From NCBI RefSeq assembly GCF_001536285.1, contig NZ_FAOZ01000016.1, positions 1 through 64,000 on the forward strand: a DNA stretch of 64,000 nt, written 5' to 3'. This document shows positions 17,003 through 24,799 of this stretch, piece by piece. The notes under the pieces were generated by a model. That model was not told where the DNA came from, did no database searches, and saw only the letters and a program-made list of their open reading frames with translations. Made by a program: the position numbers and the translations under genes. Origin of the DNA: Parafrankia irregularis. Lineage in GTDB: Bacteria; Actinomycetota; Actinomycetes; Frankiales; Frankiaceae. Within the stretch, counting starts at the first letter, position 1. The number at the start of each line of letters is the position of its first letter.

Positions 17003-18799
17003 TCATCCGGCCGGGGTGAAGGCGTGCGGGGTGTGCAGCACCTCCAGGGTTCGTCCGGTGCCGGTGTGCATGTGCACACCGCATGGCAGGCACGGGTCGA
17101 AGCTGCGGACCGTGCGCATGATGTCGATCCCCTTGAACGACTCCGGCGGGTTCTTCTCGAAGATCGGCGTGTTCTGCACCGCGTCCTCGTACGGGCCGGG
17201 GGTGCCGAACACGTCGCGCACGCTGGCGTTCCACGGCGTCGGCGGGTACGGGTGGTAGTTCGCGATGCGCCCGTCCCGGATGACCATGTGATGGGAGAGC
17301 ACCCCGCGCACTGCCTCGGTGAAACCGCAGCTCACGGCGTCCTGCGGGACGTCGAACGGCTCCCAGGTCCGGGTGTGGCCCGCGCGGACCTCGGCGAGGG
17401 CCTGCTCGACGAAGTAGACCGCGCAGGCCGCCGCGTAGGCCTGGAAGTAGGTGCGTGCCCGGTTGCGTTCCAGGGCGTTGCTCCACCGGGGGATCATCCA
17501 CTCGAAGGTCCGCTCACCGACCGTCGCCGACTTCGGCAGGGTGATCTGGACGCTGCTGCCGGTGGCCCGTACGTAGCCGATGTCGACCAGCCCGGACAGC
17601 GCCGTGCTCCACAGCCGGGCGATCGGGCCACCGCCGGTGTCGAGGGGGAGGTGGTCCATACCGTCGAACCAGCGCGGCGACATGACCCACGAGTACTTGT
17701 CGTCGAAGTCGCGCCGGCCCGGATGGGGGATGGTGTGCTGGTTCCAGGGGTGGTGGCGGTCCACCGGGTTTCCCAGCGGGTCGTTGGTGACGAACATCGG
17801 CTGGTCGGCCCAGTCGTCGTAGTACGAGCTGCCCAGCAGGATGCGGATGCCGAGGTTGATGTCGACCAGGTCGTTGGTGACCAGCCTGCCGTCGACGATC
17901 ACGCCCGGGGTGACGAACATGTGCCGGCCCCAGTCGGCCATGTTCCGGTAGGTGAAGTCGCAGTGTGCCGGGTCGTTGAACGAGCCCCAGCAGCCGAGCA
18001 GCACCCGCCGCCGGCCGACCTCCTCATAGCCCGGCAGGGCCTTGTAGAAGAAGTCGAACAGGTCGTCGTGCATGGGGACGACGCGCTTGAGGAACTCGAT
18101 ATAGCGCATCAGCCGGGTGAGGTAGTCGGTGAACAGCTGCACGGACGCGACGGTTCCCACCCCGCCCGGATAAAGCGTGGACGGGTGAACATGGCGCCCC
18201 TCCATCAGGCAGAACATCTCCCGGGTCACCCGGCTCATCGCCAGGGCCTCCCGGTAGAACTCGCCCTCGATGGGATTGAGCGCGTGCATGATGTCGCCGA
18301 TGGTGCGGTACCCGTGCTGGTCCGCGTTGGGTGACTCGGTGCGCCGGGCCTGTTCCAGAACCTCGGGATTCGTCTCGCCGACCATCTTCTCGCAGTAGTC
18401 CACACCGACCAGGTTCTCCTGGTAGATGTTGTGGTCGAACATGTACTCGGCGGCCTCGCCGAGATTGATGATCCATTCTCCGAGGTGTGGTGGCTTCACT
18501 CCGTAGGCCATGTTCTGTGCGTAAACGGAGCAGGTGGCGTGGTTGTCACCGCAGATACCGCAGATCCGGCTGGTGATGAAGTGCGCGTCCCGTGGGTCCT
18601 TGTCCTTCATGAAGATGCTGTAGCCGCGGAAGATCGATGACGTGCTGTGGCATTCGACGACCCGCCGGGCCGGCCAGTCGATCTTCGTGTAGACGCCGAG
18701 GCTCCCCACGATGCGGGTGATCGGGTCCCATGACATCTCCAGCAGATGGGAGTCAGAGCCTCGGGCTTCGGTTTCCCTGTGCTCCGAGGTGGTTGTCAT
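17003..18799 (-). CDS. hhyL: [NiFe]-hydrogenase large subunit (group 1h, high-affinity type)
   Basis: 598 residues. It binds the NiFe(CN)2CO centre through two motifs: RICGICGDNH at about residue 78, and DPCLPCGVH near the C-terminus. About 22 residues follow the last motif, the peptide removed by the maturation protease. Length, sequence (FRGYSIFMKDKDPRDAHF, LLGCWGSFNDP) and partner subunit fit the actinobacterial high-affinity hydrogenases that oxidise atmospheric H2. ATG 18799 overlaps the small-subunit stop by 4 bases. A longer open frame to 19123 runs inside the small-subunit gene. Reaction: H2 to 2 H+ and 2 e-, with electrons presumably passed to the quinone pool. Confidence 0.95.
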   Translation of the reverse strand: MTTTSEHRETEARGSDSHLLEMSWDPITRIVGSLGVYTKIDWPARRVVECHSTSSIFRGYSIFMKDKDPRDAHFITSRICGICGDNHATCSVYAQNMAYGVKPPHLGEWIINLGEAAEYMFDHNIYQENLVGVDYCEKMVGETNPEVLEQARRTESPNADQHGYRTIGDIMHALNPIEGEFYREALAMSRVTREMFCLMEGRHVHPSTLYPGGVGTVASVQLFTDYLTRLMRYIEFLKRVVPMHDDLFDFFYKALPGYEEVGRRRVLLGCWGSFNDPAHCDFTYRNMADWGRHMFVTPGVIVDGRLVTNDLVDINLGIRILLGSSYYDDWADQPMFVTNDPLGNPVDRHHPWNQHTIPHPGRRDFDDKYSWVMSPRWFDGMDHLPLDTGGGPIARLWSTALSGLVDIGYVRATGSSVQITLPKSATVGERTFEWMIPRWSNALERNRARTYFQAYAAACAVYFVEQALAEVRAGHTRTWEPFDVPQDAVSCGFTEAVRGVLSHHMVIRDGRIANYHPYPPTPWNASVRDVFGTPGPYEDAVQNTPIFEKNPPESFKGIDIMRTVRSFDPCLPCGVHMHTGTGRTLEVLHTPHAFTPAG

Positions 18800-19851
18800 G
18801 CCAGCACCTTCTCCCGCGAGTCCTCGGCGTGCTGGGGCGCGTGGCCATCCCGGCGCCGCCAGTGCGGTTCGATGTCGGCCTTGCGCGCCGTGATGGCGCG
18901 GAGCCTGCGGATGACCGCGCCGTACACGCTGCTGGCCGCTGCCGACACATGGGCGCCGGGTGGTTCGTCCATGAACGGCATGAAACGGTCGGGGAAACCG
19001 GGCATGGTGCAGGCGATGCAGATGCCGCCGACGTTCGGGCAGCCGCCCACCCCGTTGATCCAGCCCCGCTTCGGGACGTTGCACTTCACCACCGGCCCCC
19101 AGCAGCCGAGCTTCACCAGGCACTGCGGGGTTCCGTATTCGGTGGTGAACTGGCCCTCCTCGTAGTAGCCGGCGCGGTCACAACCCTGGTGCACGGTCGC
19201 CTCGAACAGCCAGCGTGGTCGGAGCTGCTCGTCCAGCGGAATCATCGGAGCCTGGCCGCTGGCCTGGTAAAGCAGATAGGTGATCGTCTCCGAGAGGTTG
19301 TCCGGCTGCACCGGGCAGCCCGGTACGCACACGATCGGAATCTGCGCCTTCGATTTCCAGTCCCAGCCCAGATAGTCCGGGACCCCCATCGCGCCGGTCG
19401 GATTCCCCGCCATGGCGTGGATGCCGCCGTAGGTCGCGCAGGTTCCCGCCGCGAGCACGGCGAGTGCCTTGGGCGCAAGGCGGTCCAGCCAGGTGCTGGT
19501 GGGTACCGGCTGGTGGGTCTGCGGATCGTTGCCGAAACCGCACCAGTAGCCCTCGCCGGTGATGAGGTCCTCGTTCGGGATGGAGCCCTCGACCACCAGC
19601 ACGAACGGGTCCAGCTCGCCGTGATCGGCCTTGCGGAACCATTCGATGAAGGTGTCGGCGCCCTGCTCGGGTCCGGATTCGAAGTCGATGAGCGGCCAGT
19701 GCACGCTGACCTTCGGCAGACCCGGCAGGGCGCCGAGCACGATGTCCTCGATGCTCGGCTGCGTCGCCGCGGTGAGCGAGACGGAGTCCCCGTCGCAGCT
19801 CAGACCGGCGTTGATCCAGAGTATGTGGATCGGTTCCTCGACTGTGGACAC
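18796..19851 (-). CDS. hhyS: [NiFe]-hydrogenase small subunit (group 1h, 3Cys-1Asp proximal cluster)
   Basis: 351 residues. The proximal-cluster motif reads WINAGLSCDGDSVS, where the usual second Cys position is Asp, the hallmark of actinobacterial oxygen-insensitive group 1h enzymes. Other ligand motifs are GTCATYGGI, VPGCPVQPDN, HQGCDRAGYYEEGQF, CLVKLGCWGPVVKCN and GGICIACTMPGFPDRFMPF. There is no twin-arginine signal peptide and no C-terminal membrane helix, so the enzyme should stay on the cytoplasmic side. GTG 19851 has GGAG 4-5 bases upstream. Automated annotation often mislabels this family as HypE. Confidence 0.94.
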   Translation of the reverse strand: MSTVEEPIHILWINAGLSCDGDSVSLTAATQPSIEDIVLGALPGLPKVSVHWPLIDFESGPEQGADTFIEWFRKADHGELDPFVLVVEGSIPNEDLITGEGYWCGFGNDPQTHQPVPTSTWLDRLAPKALAVLAAGTCATYGGIHAMAGNPTGAMGVPDYLGWDWKSKAQIPIVCVPGCPVQPDNLSETITYLLYQASGQAPMIPLDEQLRPRWLFEATVHQGCDRAGYYEEGQFTTEYGTPQCLVKLGCWGPVVKCNVPKRGWINGVGGCPNVGGICIACTMPGFPDRFMPFMDEPPGAHVSAAASSVYGAVIRRLRAITARKADIEPHWRRRDGHAPQHAEDSREKVLA

Positions 19852-19889
19852 GAATCTCCACCCCTTCCGTCGTCGACCGATCACTGATC

Positions 19890-20156
19890 TCAGACGACGG
19901 CGATCGCCTCCCCGGCGTGCACCAGGACGGTGTCGCCCGCCTGCGCCTCGACCAGCGCGATGCTGATCTCCTCCACCCCCGCAGAGGCCCTCGCGACGGC
20001 CAGTCCGCCCTCCTCCAGTCGGACGATCTCCATCTCGATCGCGTCGTCCGAACAGGTGATGCAGTGGCCCGTCTCGCCGGTGAGTTCGCCGGCGGGGTGG
20101 CAGGGTGGAGCGCTTGGGCCAGCTATATCGGCATGGTCCTTGCGGTGCGTGTTCAC
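19890..20156 (-). CDS. HypC-family hydrogenase chaperone with an N-terminal extension
   Basis: 88 residues, the first gene of the hydrogenase operon. The C-terminal two thirds (CITCSDDAIEMEIVRL ... VEEISIALVEAQAGDTVLVH) is a HypC-type OB fold. Unlike HypC it does not begin Met-Cys. Its conserved Cys is internal at about residue 32, after a stretch with CHPAGELTGETGH. GTG 20156 is the only start giving the whole domain. It lies 38 bp before the small-subunit gene, so it may chaperone that subunit or the large-subunit precursor specifically, leaving the Met-Cys HypC for general Fe-group assembly. Confidence 0.8.
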   Translation of the reverse strand: MNTHRKDHADIAGPSAPPCHPAGELTGETGHCITCSDDAIEMEIVRLEEGGLAVARASAGVEEISIALVEAQAGDTVLVHAGEAIAVV

Positions 20157-20296
20157 GGCCTAACGGTACGTCTGTGATGTGAGCGGCACCACCCGACACG
20201 TGACGACCTGCGCCGCGGCGGGACGGTGGCGCCGTGGTGAGCATGACCACCCAGACCGGGCCTGATGTCCGCCCGGCGCGCCCTACGCTCGGAGAC

Positions 20297-21163
20297 ATGG
20301 CCTTCGCCTCCTTGCGGGATCTCGTCGCGGCCGGCGGCGTCGCCGTGCTCACCGGCGCGGGGATCTCGACGGGTTCCGGCATCCCGGACTACCGCGGCCC
20401 GAACGGGTCGCTGCGCCGGCACACCCCGATGACCTACCAGCAGTTCACCGGGGACGCCGAGTCCCGGCGCCGGTACTGGGCCCGCAGCCACGTCGGCTGG
20501 CGGCACGTCGCGCTGGCCCGCCCCAACCCGGGCCATCACGCCGTCGCGGCGCTGGAGGGGGCCGGACTGGTGGACGGCGTCATCACCCAGAACGTCGACG
20601 GCCTGCACAGCGCCGCCGGCTCACGGCGGGTGATCGACCTGCACGGCAGCCTCGCGCGGGTCCGCTGCCGCGGCTGCGGGGTCCTCAGCGACCGGGCCGA
20701 TCTCGACCGCCGACTGCGGCTGCGCAACCCCGGTTTCGGCAACCACGGTTTCGACAGCAGAGCCGTCGCGGGCTCGCCGTTGGGCGCCGAGGTCAACCCG
20801 GACGGCGACGCCACGCTCGCCGAGGCCGAGATCGACGGTTTCGCCGTGGTCGGCTGCGCTGACTGCGACGGTGACCTCGAGCCCGACGTCGTGTTCTTCG
20901 GCGCGACCGTGCCGCCGGCCCGGCTCGCCGCGGCTGTCGACCTGCTCACGCAGTCCCGTGCGCTGCTGGTGCTCGGATCCTCGCTGGCGGTCATGTCGGG
21001 CTACCGGTTCGTGCTGCGGGCCGGGGAGCTGGGCATCCCGGTCGGAATCGTGAACCAGGGCCCCACCCGCGGCGACGCCCGGGCGGCTTTCACACTGGAC
21101 GCGCAGCTCAGCACGGTCCTGCCGCGGCTGGCCACCGAGCTCGCCGGCGCGGCGGCACGATGA
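20297..21163 (+). CDS. Sir2-family NAD-dependent protein deacylase
   Basis: 288 residues. Rossmann motif LTGAGISTGSGIPDYRG, active-site segments TQNVDGLHSAAG and DLHGS with catalytic His, and zinc cysteines in RCRGCG and GCADCDGDLEPDVVFFGA. The last motif and the loop length fit bacterial class II (SIRT4-like) sirtuins. An extra Gly/Phe/Asn-rich insertion (about residues 140-175) separates the two Cys pairs. ATG 20297 is preferred; GTG 20234 is an alternative. It is divergent from the hydrogenase operon and overlaps the following acetyltransferase gene by 4 bases, so a lysine acylase/deacylase pair is co-expressed. Confidence 0.92.
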   Translation: MAFASLRDLVAAGGVAVLTGAGISTGSGIPDYRGPNGSLRRHTPMTYQQFTGDAESRRRYWARSHVGWRHVALARPNPGHHAVAALEGAGLVDGVITQNVDGLHSAAGSRRVIDLHGSLARVRCRGCGVLSDRADLDRRLRLRNPGFGNHGFDSRAVAGSPLGAEVNPDGDATLAEAEIDGFAVVGCADCDGDLEPDVVFFGATVPPARLAAAVDLLTQSRALLVLGSSLAVMSGYRFVLRAGELGIPVGIVNQGPTRGDARAAFTLDAQLSTVLPRLATELAGAAAR

Positions 21164-21708
21164 CCGCCGCCGGTGATATCACCGTGCGTGTCGCCGACAG
21201 CCAGGACGCGGCCGCGCTGGTCGAGCTGATCGAGTCGGCGTATCGCGGCGAGGGCAGCCGGGTCGGCTGGACCACCGAAGCCGACCTTCTCGACGGCCAG
21301 CGCACGGATCTGGAGATGGTTCTGGCGGCGATCGCGCGGCCGGATCTGCGGCTGCTGGCCGCGGTCGACCCGGCGGGCACCATCGTCGCGTGCTGTGAGC
21401 TGGAACGCCGACCCGACGGCGCGTACTTCGGGATGTTCGCCGTGCGCCCGGATCTGCAGGGCAGGGGCGTCGGCGACCGGCTGCTCGCCACCGCCGAGGA
21501 GTTCGCACGCCGGCAGTGGCATGCGGCCCGGATGGAGATGCTCGTGATCTCACTGCGGGACGAGCTGATCGCCTGGTATGAGCGGCGTGGCTATCGGCGC
21601 ACCTCCCGCCGGGAGCCGTTCCCCTACGGGGACGAGCGGTTCGGCCTGCCACGCCGGACGGATCTCGTCTTCGTCGTCCTCGACAAGGATCTCGCGCGCG
21701 GCGCCTGA
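21160..21708 (+). CDS. GNAT-family N-acetyltransferase
   Basis: 182 residues, single GNAT domain. Motif A for acetyl-CoA binding is MFAVRPDLQGRGVGDRLLATAEEFA. Motif B contains LVISLRDELIAWYERRGYRRT. Start ATG overlaps the sirtuin stop (ATGA). Small-molecule or protein substrate unknown. Coupling to Sir2 suggests the two control the same acyl modification; that is inference. Confidence 0.9.
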   Translation: MTAAGDITVRVADSQDAAALVELIESAYRGEGSRVGWTTEADLLDGQRTDLEMVLAAIARPDLRLLAAVDPAGTIVACCELERRPDGAYFGMFAVRPDLQGRGVGDRLLATAEEFARRQWHAARMEMLVISLRDELIAWYERRGYRRTSRREPFPYGDERFGLPRRTDLVFVVLDKDLARGA

Positions 21709-21725
21709 GCTCGTGTGGGCCCGGC

Positions 21726-21785
21726 CTGCCGGCGACGGTGCTGCCGGCGACGGTGCTGCGGGTGGCGGTGCTGCGGGTGACGGCG
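21726..21785. repeat. four 15-bp tandem repeats after the GNAT gene
   Basis: Two exact copies of CTGCCGGCGACGGTG followed by two diverged copies. They lie between the acetyltransferase stop and the zinc-finger gene. No gene is convincing over them. Confidence 0.9.
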
Positions 21786-21956
21786 AGATGGGCGGTGATG
21801 CCCGATCGGTACTGGATCTGTCGGCCAGTCGGATTCTCCGTGAACTGGGAGTGTCTGTGTACTGATCGGGATACTGATCAGGTGTCGCCAGAGGCTGCCC
21901 GAGGCGGTGATACAACCCGCCTCACGACGAGCGGCCGTTCAATGGAGAATGAGGAC

Positions 21957-22220
21957 GTGAGCGTTGCTGATGATCCTCATCTGTCGATGATCCGGCCGGT
22001 TGTACCGACAACACCAGATGGCTGCACCGAGTGTCTGCGGGTCGGCTCGTCCTGGGTGCATCTGAGGCTGTGTCTCACCTGTGGCAATGTGGGTTGTTGT
22101 GACTCCTCGCCGCTGCGCCATGCCCGCGCACACGCGCATACGGAGGGCCATCCGGTCGTTCGTTCGTTCCAGCCCGGCGAGCACTGGCGTTGGTGCTACG
22201 TGGACGAGGCCTATGTATAG
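21957..22220 (+). CDS. UBP-type zinc finger protein
   Basis: 87 residues. Core: CTECLRVGSSWVHLRLCLTCGNVGCCDSSPLRHARAHAH then EGHPVVRSF and WCYVDEAYV. This is the UBP (ZnF_UBP) fold with its Cys/His zinc ligands and the conserved Trp. Stand-alone UBP fingers are common in actinobacteria and have no assigned role. GTG 21957 has GGAG about 9 bases upstream; ATG 21942 would add five residues (MENED). Confidence 0.88.
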   Translation: MSVADDPHLSMIRPVVPTTPDGCTECLRVGSSWVHLRLCLTCGNVGCCDSSPLRHARAHAHTEGHPVVRSFQPGEHWRWCYVDEAYV

Positions 22221-22435
22221 CTGTGTCCGATAGCGTGCCCAAAAGCAGGGCGTCCGATGTTTGGGCATCCGAAATGAGCCGGCGGGTGTCCGGTGGTTCG
22301 TGGAGCCTCCGCCGGGTCGCCGTGGGCCGAGGTGCGTGTGCCGCCCCGGGGCCGCGGGCACCGGTGGGTGCCGTCGGCCCCGGGGCGGGTCGCCGTGCTG
22401 GCCACGCAGCACCTCGCGTGGCCTGGCGGGGCGGC

Positions 22436-22753
22436 CTAGTGGTGCGCGGTGTAGCGGTCACGGTCGCCGCGTGCGTGCGCCTTGGCGCGGTTGGCCCACA
22501 GCGGGGCGGCGACGGCGACCAGGGCGACCGCGACGCCGATCTGAAGAACATGGCGAATCCAGTCGATACCCGACGTGTTGCGCACCCCGATCGCGCTCGC
22601 TATGACATTTCCGACGAGGGCGCCGACGATACCGATGGCCACGGTGAGCCAGAGCGGGATGTCGTACCGGCCGTGCCCGGCCGCGCGTGCGATGAAGCGC
22701 GCGATGAGCCCGATGACGAGACCTGCCACTACTATCCACAGAATTTGAAACAC
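22436..22753 (-). CDS. GlsB/YeaQ/YmgE-family stress membrane protein
   Basis: 105 residues with three hydrophobic helices, the Gly-rich family pattern VVAGLVIGLIARFIARA and IGIVGALVGNVIASAIG, and a charged C-terminal tail (RAKAHARGDRDRY). Family members are transglycosylase-associated membrane proteins induced by stress. GTG 22753 is the first good start; a much longer open frame through it is the shadow of the plus-strand genes. Confidence 0.88.
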   Translation of the reverse strand: MFQILWIVVAGLVIGLIARFIARAAGHGRYDIPLWLTVAIGIVGALVGNVIASAIGVRNTSGIDWIRHVLQIGVAVALVAVAAPLWANRAKAHARGDRDRYTAHH

Positions 22754-22848
22754 GACGGATGGCCCCCTGGGTCGGGTGATGGATACCCCGGGTTTCCCCT
22801 CCGTTCCAGCGTCGTAAACGAGTCGTCGACCAGACGGGATGAATACGG

Positions 22849-23940
22849 ATGTCGTTGATGGCGGAACGCGGTGAGAACGCAACGCCGTTTGACGAGGGCG
22901 TTCGGCTGCTGGCACCGGACGGGTCGCTCGTCGATGATCCGCGGTTCGCGGTGCGCGCGGATTCTCGCCAGACGGAGTCGTTTTACCGGGAGATGGTGCG
23001 GGCCCGGCGGCTGGACGAGGAGGCGACAGCCCTGCAGCGGCAGGGGGAGCTGGTCCTGTGGATTCCGCTGCGTGGCCAGGAGGCCGCGCAGGTGGGCTCG
23101 GCCGCGGCCGCCCGCCTGGGCGACTTCCTGTTCCCCAGCTACCGGGAACACGCGGTGGCCTGGCATCGGGGTATCCCGCCGGTGGAGGTCCTGCGGCTAC
23201 TGCGTGGCGTGACGCACGGCGGCTGGGATCCGGAGCTGTACAAGGTGGCCAACTACGTGCTGGTGCTGGCCTCGCAGACGTTGCACGCGGTCGGCTACGG
23301 CCTCGGCGTGCGAATCGACGAAGGCGCCGCTCGAGATGGCGACCCGCAGGTGGTGATGGTCTATCTCGGCGACGGTGCGATGAGTCAGGGCGACGCCAAC
23401 GAGGCCTTCGTCTGGGCGGCCAGTTTCGCGGCACCCGTGGTGTTCTTCTGCCAGAACAACCAGTGGGCGATCTCCACGCCGAGCCGTCGCCAGTCGCCCG
23501 TGCCCCTCGCGCGGCGCGCGGAGGGGTTCGGCTTTCCCGGGGTCCGGGTCGACGGCAACGATGTGCTCGCCGTGCATGCGGTGACCGGCTGGGCGCTTGA
23601 GCACGCCCGTTCCGGCCAGGGCCCCGTGCTCGTCGAGGCCAACACCTACCGGATGGCACCGCACACGACGTCCGACGACGCGACCAGGTACCAGGAGCCG
23701 GCCGAGGTCGCCTGGTGGGGCGCGCGGGACCCGATCGACCGGCTGGAGCGGCTGCTGGCACACACCCACGAGCCGGCCTGGTTCGCGCAGGTGCGTGCCG
23801 AGGCCGACGCCGACGCCGCGGCGCTGCGCCGACAGTGCCTGGCGCTGCCGGATCCGAGCCCGTGGTCGCTGGTCGATCACGTGCTTGTTGGTGGCTCCTC
23901 ACTACTGCGGGAGCAGCGAGGGCAGATCTGGGAGGGTTGA
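22849..23940 (+). CDS. thiamine-pyrophosphate-dependent 2-oxoacid dehydrogenase E1 alpha subunit
   Basis: 363 residues. The TPP motif is complete: GDGAMSQGDANEAFVWAASF ... NNQWAISTP. LFPSYREHAVAWHRG and MAPHTTSDDATRY (phosphorylation-loop region) are typical of PDH/BCKDH E1 alpha. The enzyme would decarboxylate a 2-oxo acid and hand the acyl group to E2. No E1 beta or E2 gene is adjacent. Instead enoyl-CoA hydratase and aldehyde dehydrogenase genes follow closely, 4 bp and then about 75 bp away. The partner must be encoded elsewhere, or this alpha subunit has been recruited to another pathway. Confidence 0.9.
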   Translation: MSLMAERGENATPFDEGVRLLAPDGSLVDDPRFAVRADSRQTESFYREMVRARRLDEEATALQRQGELVLWIPLRGQEAAQVGSAAAARLGDFLFPSYREHAVAWHRGIPPVEVLRLLRGVTHGGWDPELYKVANYVLVLASQTLHAVGYGLGVRIDEGAARDGDPQVVMVYLGDGAMSQGDANEAFVWAASFAAPVVFFCQNNQWAISTPSRRQSPVPLARRAEGFGFPGVRVDGNDVLAVHAVTGWALEHARSGQGPVLVEANTYRMAPHTTSDDATRYQEPAEVAWWGARDPIDRLERLLAHTHEPAWFAQVRAEADADAAALRRQCLALPDPSPWSLVDHVLVGGSSLLREQRGQIWEG

Positions 23941-23944
23941 CGCC

Positions 23945-24724
23945 GTGATAGATGTCGAAATCCACGCCGGATCCGAATCGTCCGCCGACGCCGAGAGTCC
24001 CGCCGGAACCGGCCACAAGATCGCGATTGTGCGCATCGACCGGCCGGATCGGCGCAACGCCCTGGACATCGACCACTGCCAGGGCCTGCGCGACGGCGTG
24101 GGGCAGGCGGTGGACGCCGGCGCGCGCGCCATCGTCCTCACCGGTGTCGGCACCAGCTTCTGCGCCGGCGCGGACCTCGACCAGGTGTACGGCGAGGCGT
24201 TCACCGAGGCGCTCTACGCGGCACTGCACGCCATCACCGATGCCGCCGTTCCGGTGATCGCGGCCGTCAACGGCCCGGCGATCGGCGCCGGTCTGCAGCT
24301 CGCCCTCGCCGCCGACCTGCGGGTGGCCGCCGAACGCGCCTCGTTCGCGATTCCGACGGCCCGGCTGGGCCTCGCGGTCGACCCGTGGACGCTCAGTCGC
24401 CTCGCCGCGCTCGCCGGTGGCGGGACGGCACGCGCGGTCGTGATCGGCTGCGAGACCGTGGCGGCGCAGCGGGCGATCGACCTCGGCCTGGTGCAGCGCT
24501 CCGGTGAGCTCGACGTCGCCGTCGCCTGGGCCCAGGAGCTGGCCGGGCTCGCGCCGTTGACGCTCGCGTACTCGAAGCGGGCGTTCAACGAGGCCGTCGA
24601 CGCGGCCGCCCGACCGTCGGCGGCCGTGACCGCCGCCTATGAGGCATGCTGGGCCAGCGACGACGCCCAGGAAGGCCGCCGGGCGCGAGCTGAGAAGCGC
24701 CCCCCGATCTTCCAGGGCAAATAG
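23945..24724 (+). CDS. enoyl-CoA hydratase/isomerase family protein
   Basis: 259 residues, crotonase fold. Oxyanion-hole segments are SFCAGADLDQ and NGPAIGAGLQLALAADLR. The first catalytic Glu position of classical hydratases is occupied in SFAIPTARLGLAVDPWTLSRL by hydrophobic or small residues. It may thus be an isomerase, hydrolase or other crotonase rather than a hydratase. GTG 23945 has GGAGG 8 bases upstream and follows the E1 alpha stop by 4 bp. Likely part of fatty-acid or branched-chain acyl-CoA breakdown. Confidence 0.88.
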   Translation: MIDVEIHAGSESSADAESPAGTGHKIAIVRIDRPDRRNALDIDHCQGLRDGVGQAVDAGARAIVLTGVGTSFCAGADLDQVYGEAFTEALYAALHAITDAAVPVIAAVNGPAIGAGLQLALAADLRVAAERASFAIPTARLGLAVDPWTLSRLAALAGGGTARAVVIGCETVAAQRAIDLGLVQRSGELDVAVAWAQELAGLAPLTLAYSKRAFNEAVDAAARPSAAVTAAYEACWASDDAQEGRRARAEKRPPIFQGK

Positions 24725-24799
24725 GGCCCGCGGCCCGACGGCGAGGCGGGTGCGTCCGGACGCAGGGGACATCGGACGCGGGGACGAAGGCGGAACGTC

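Noticed and set aside
18796-19851. HypE annotation for the small subunit
   Set aside because: The Cys motifs are those of a hydrogenase small subunit. The genuine HypE with its terminal Cys is at 10447-11607.
22436-24772. A 778-codon open frame on the minus strand
   Set aside because: Only its last 105 codons encode a recognisable protein (GlsB-like). The rest is the Arg/Pro/Gly-rich antisense shadow of the enoyl-CoA hydratase and E1 alpha genes.
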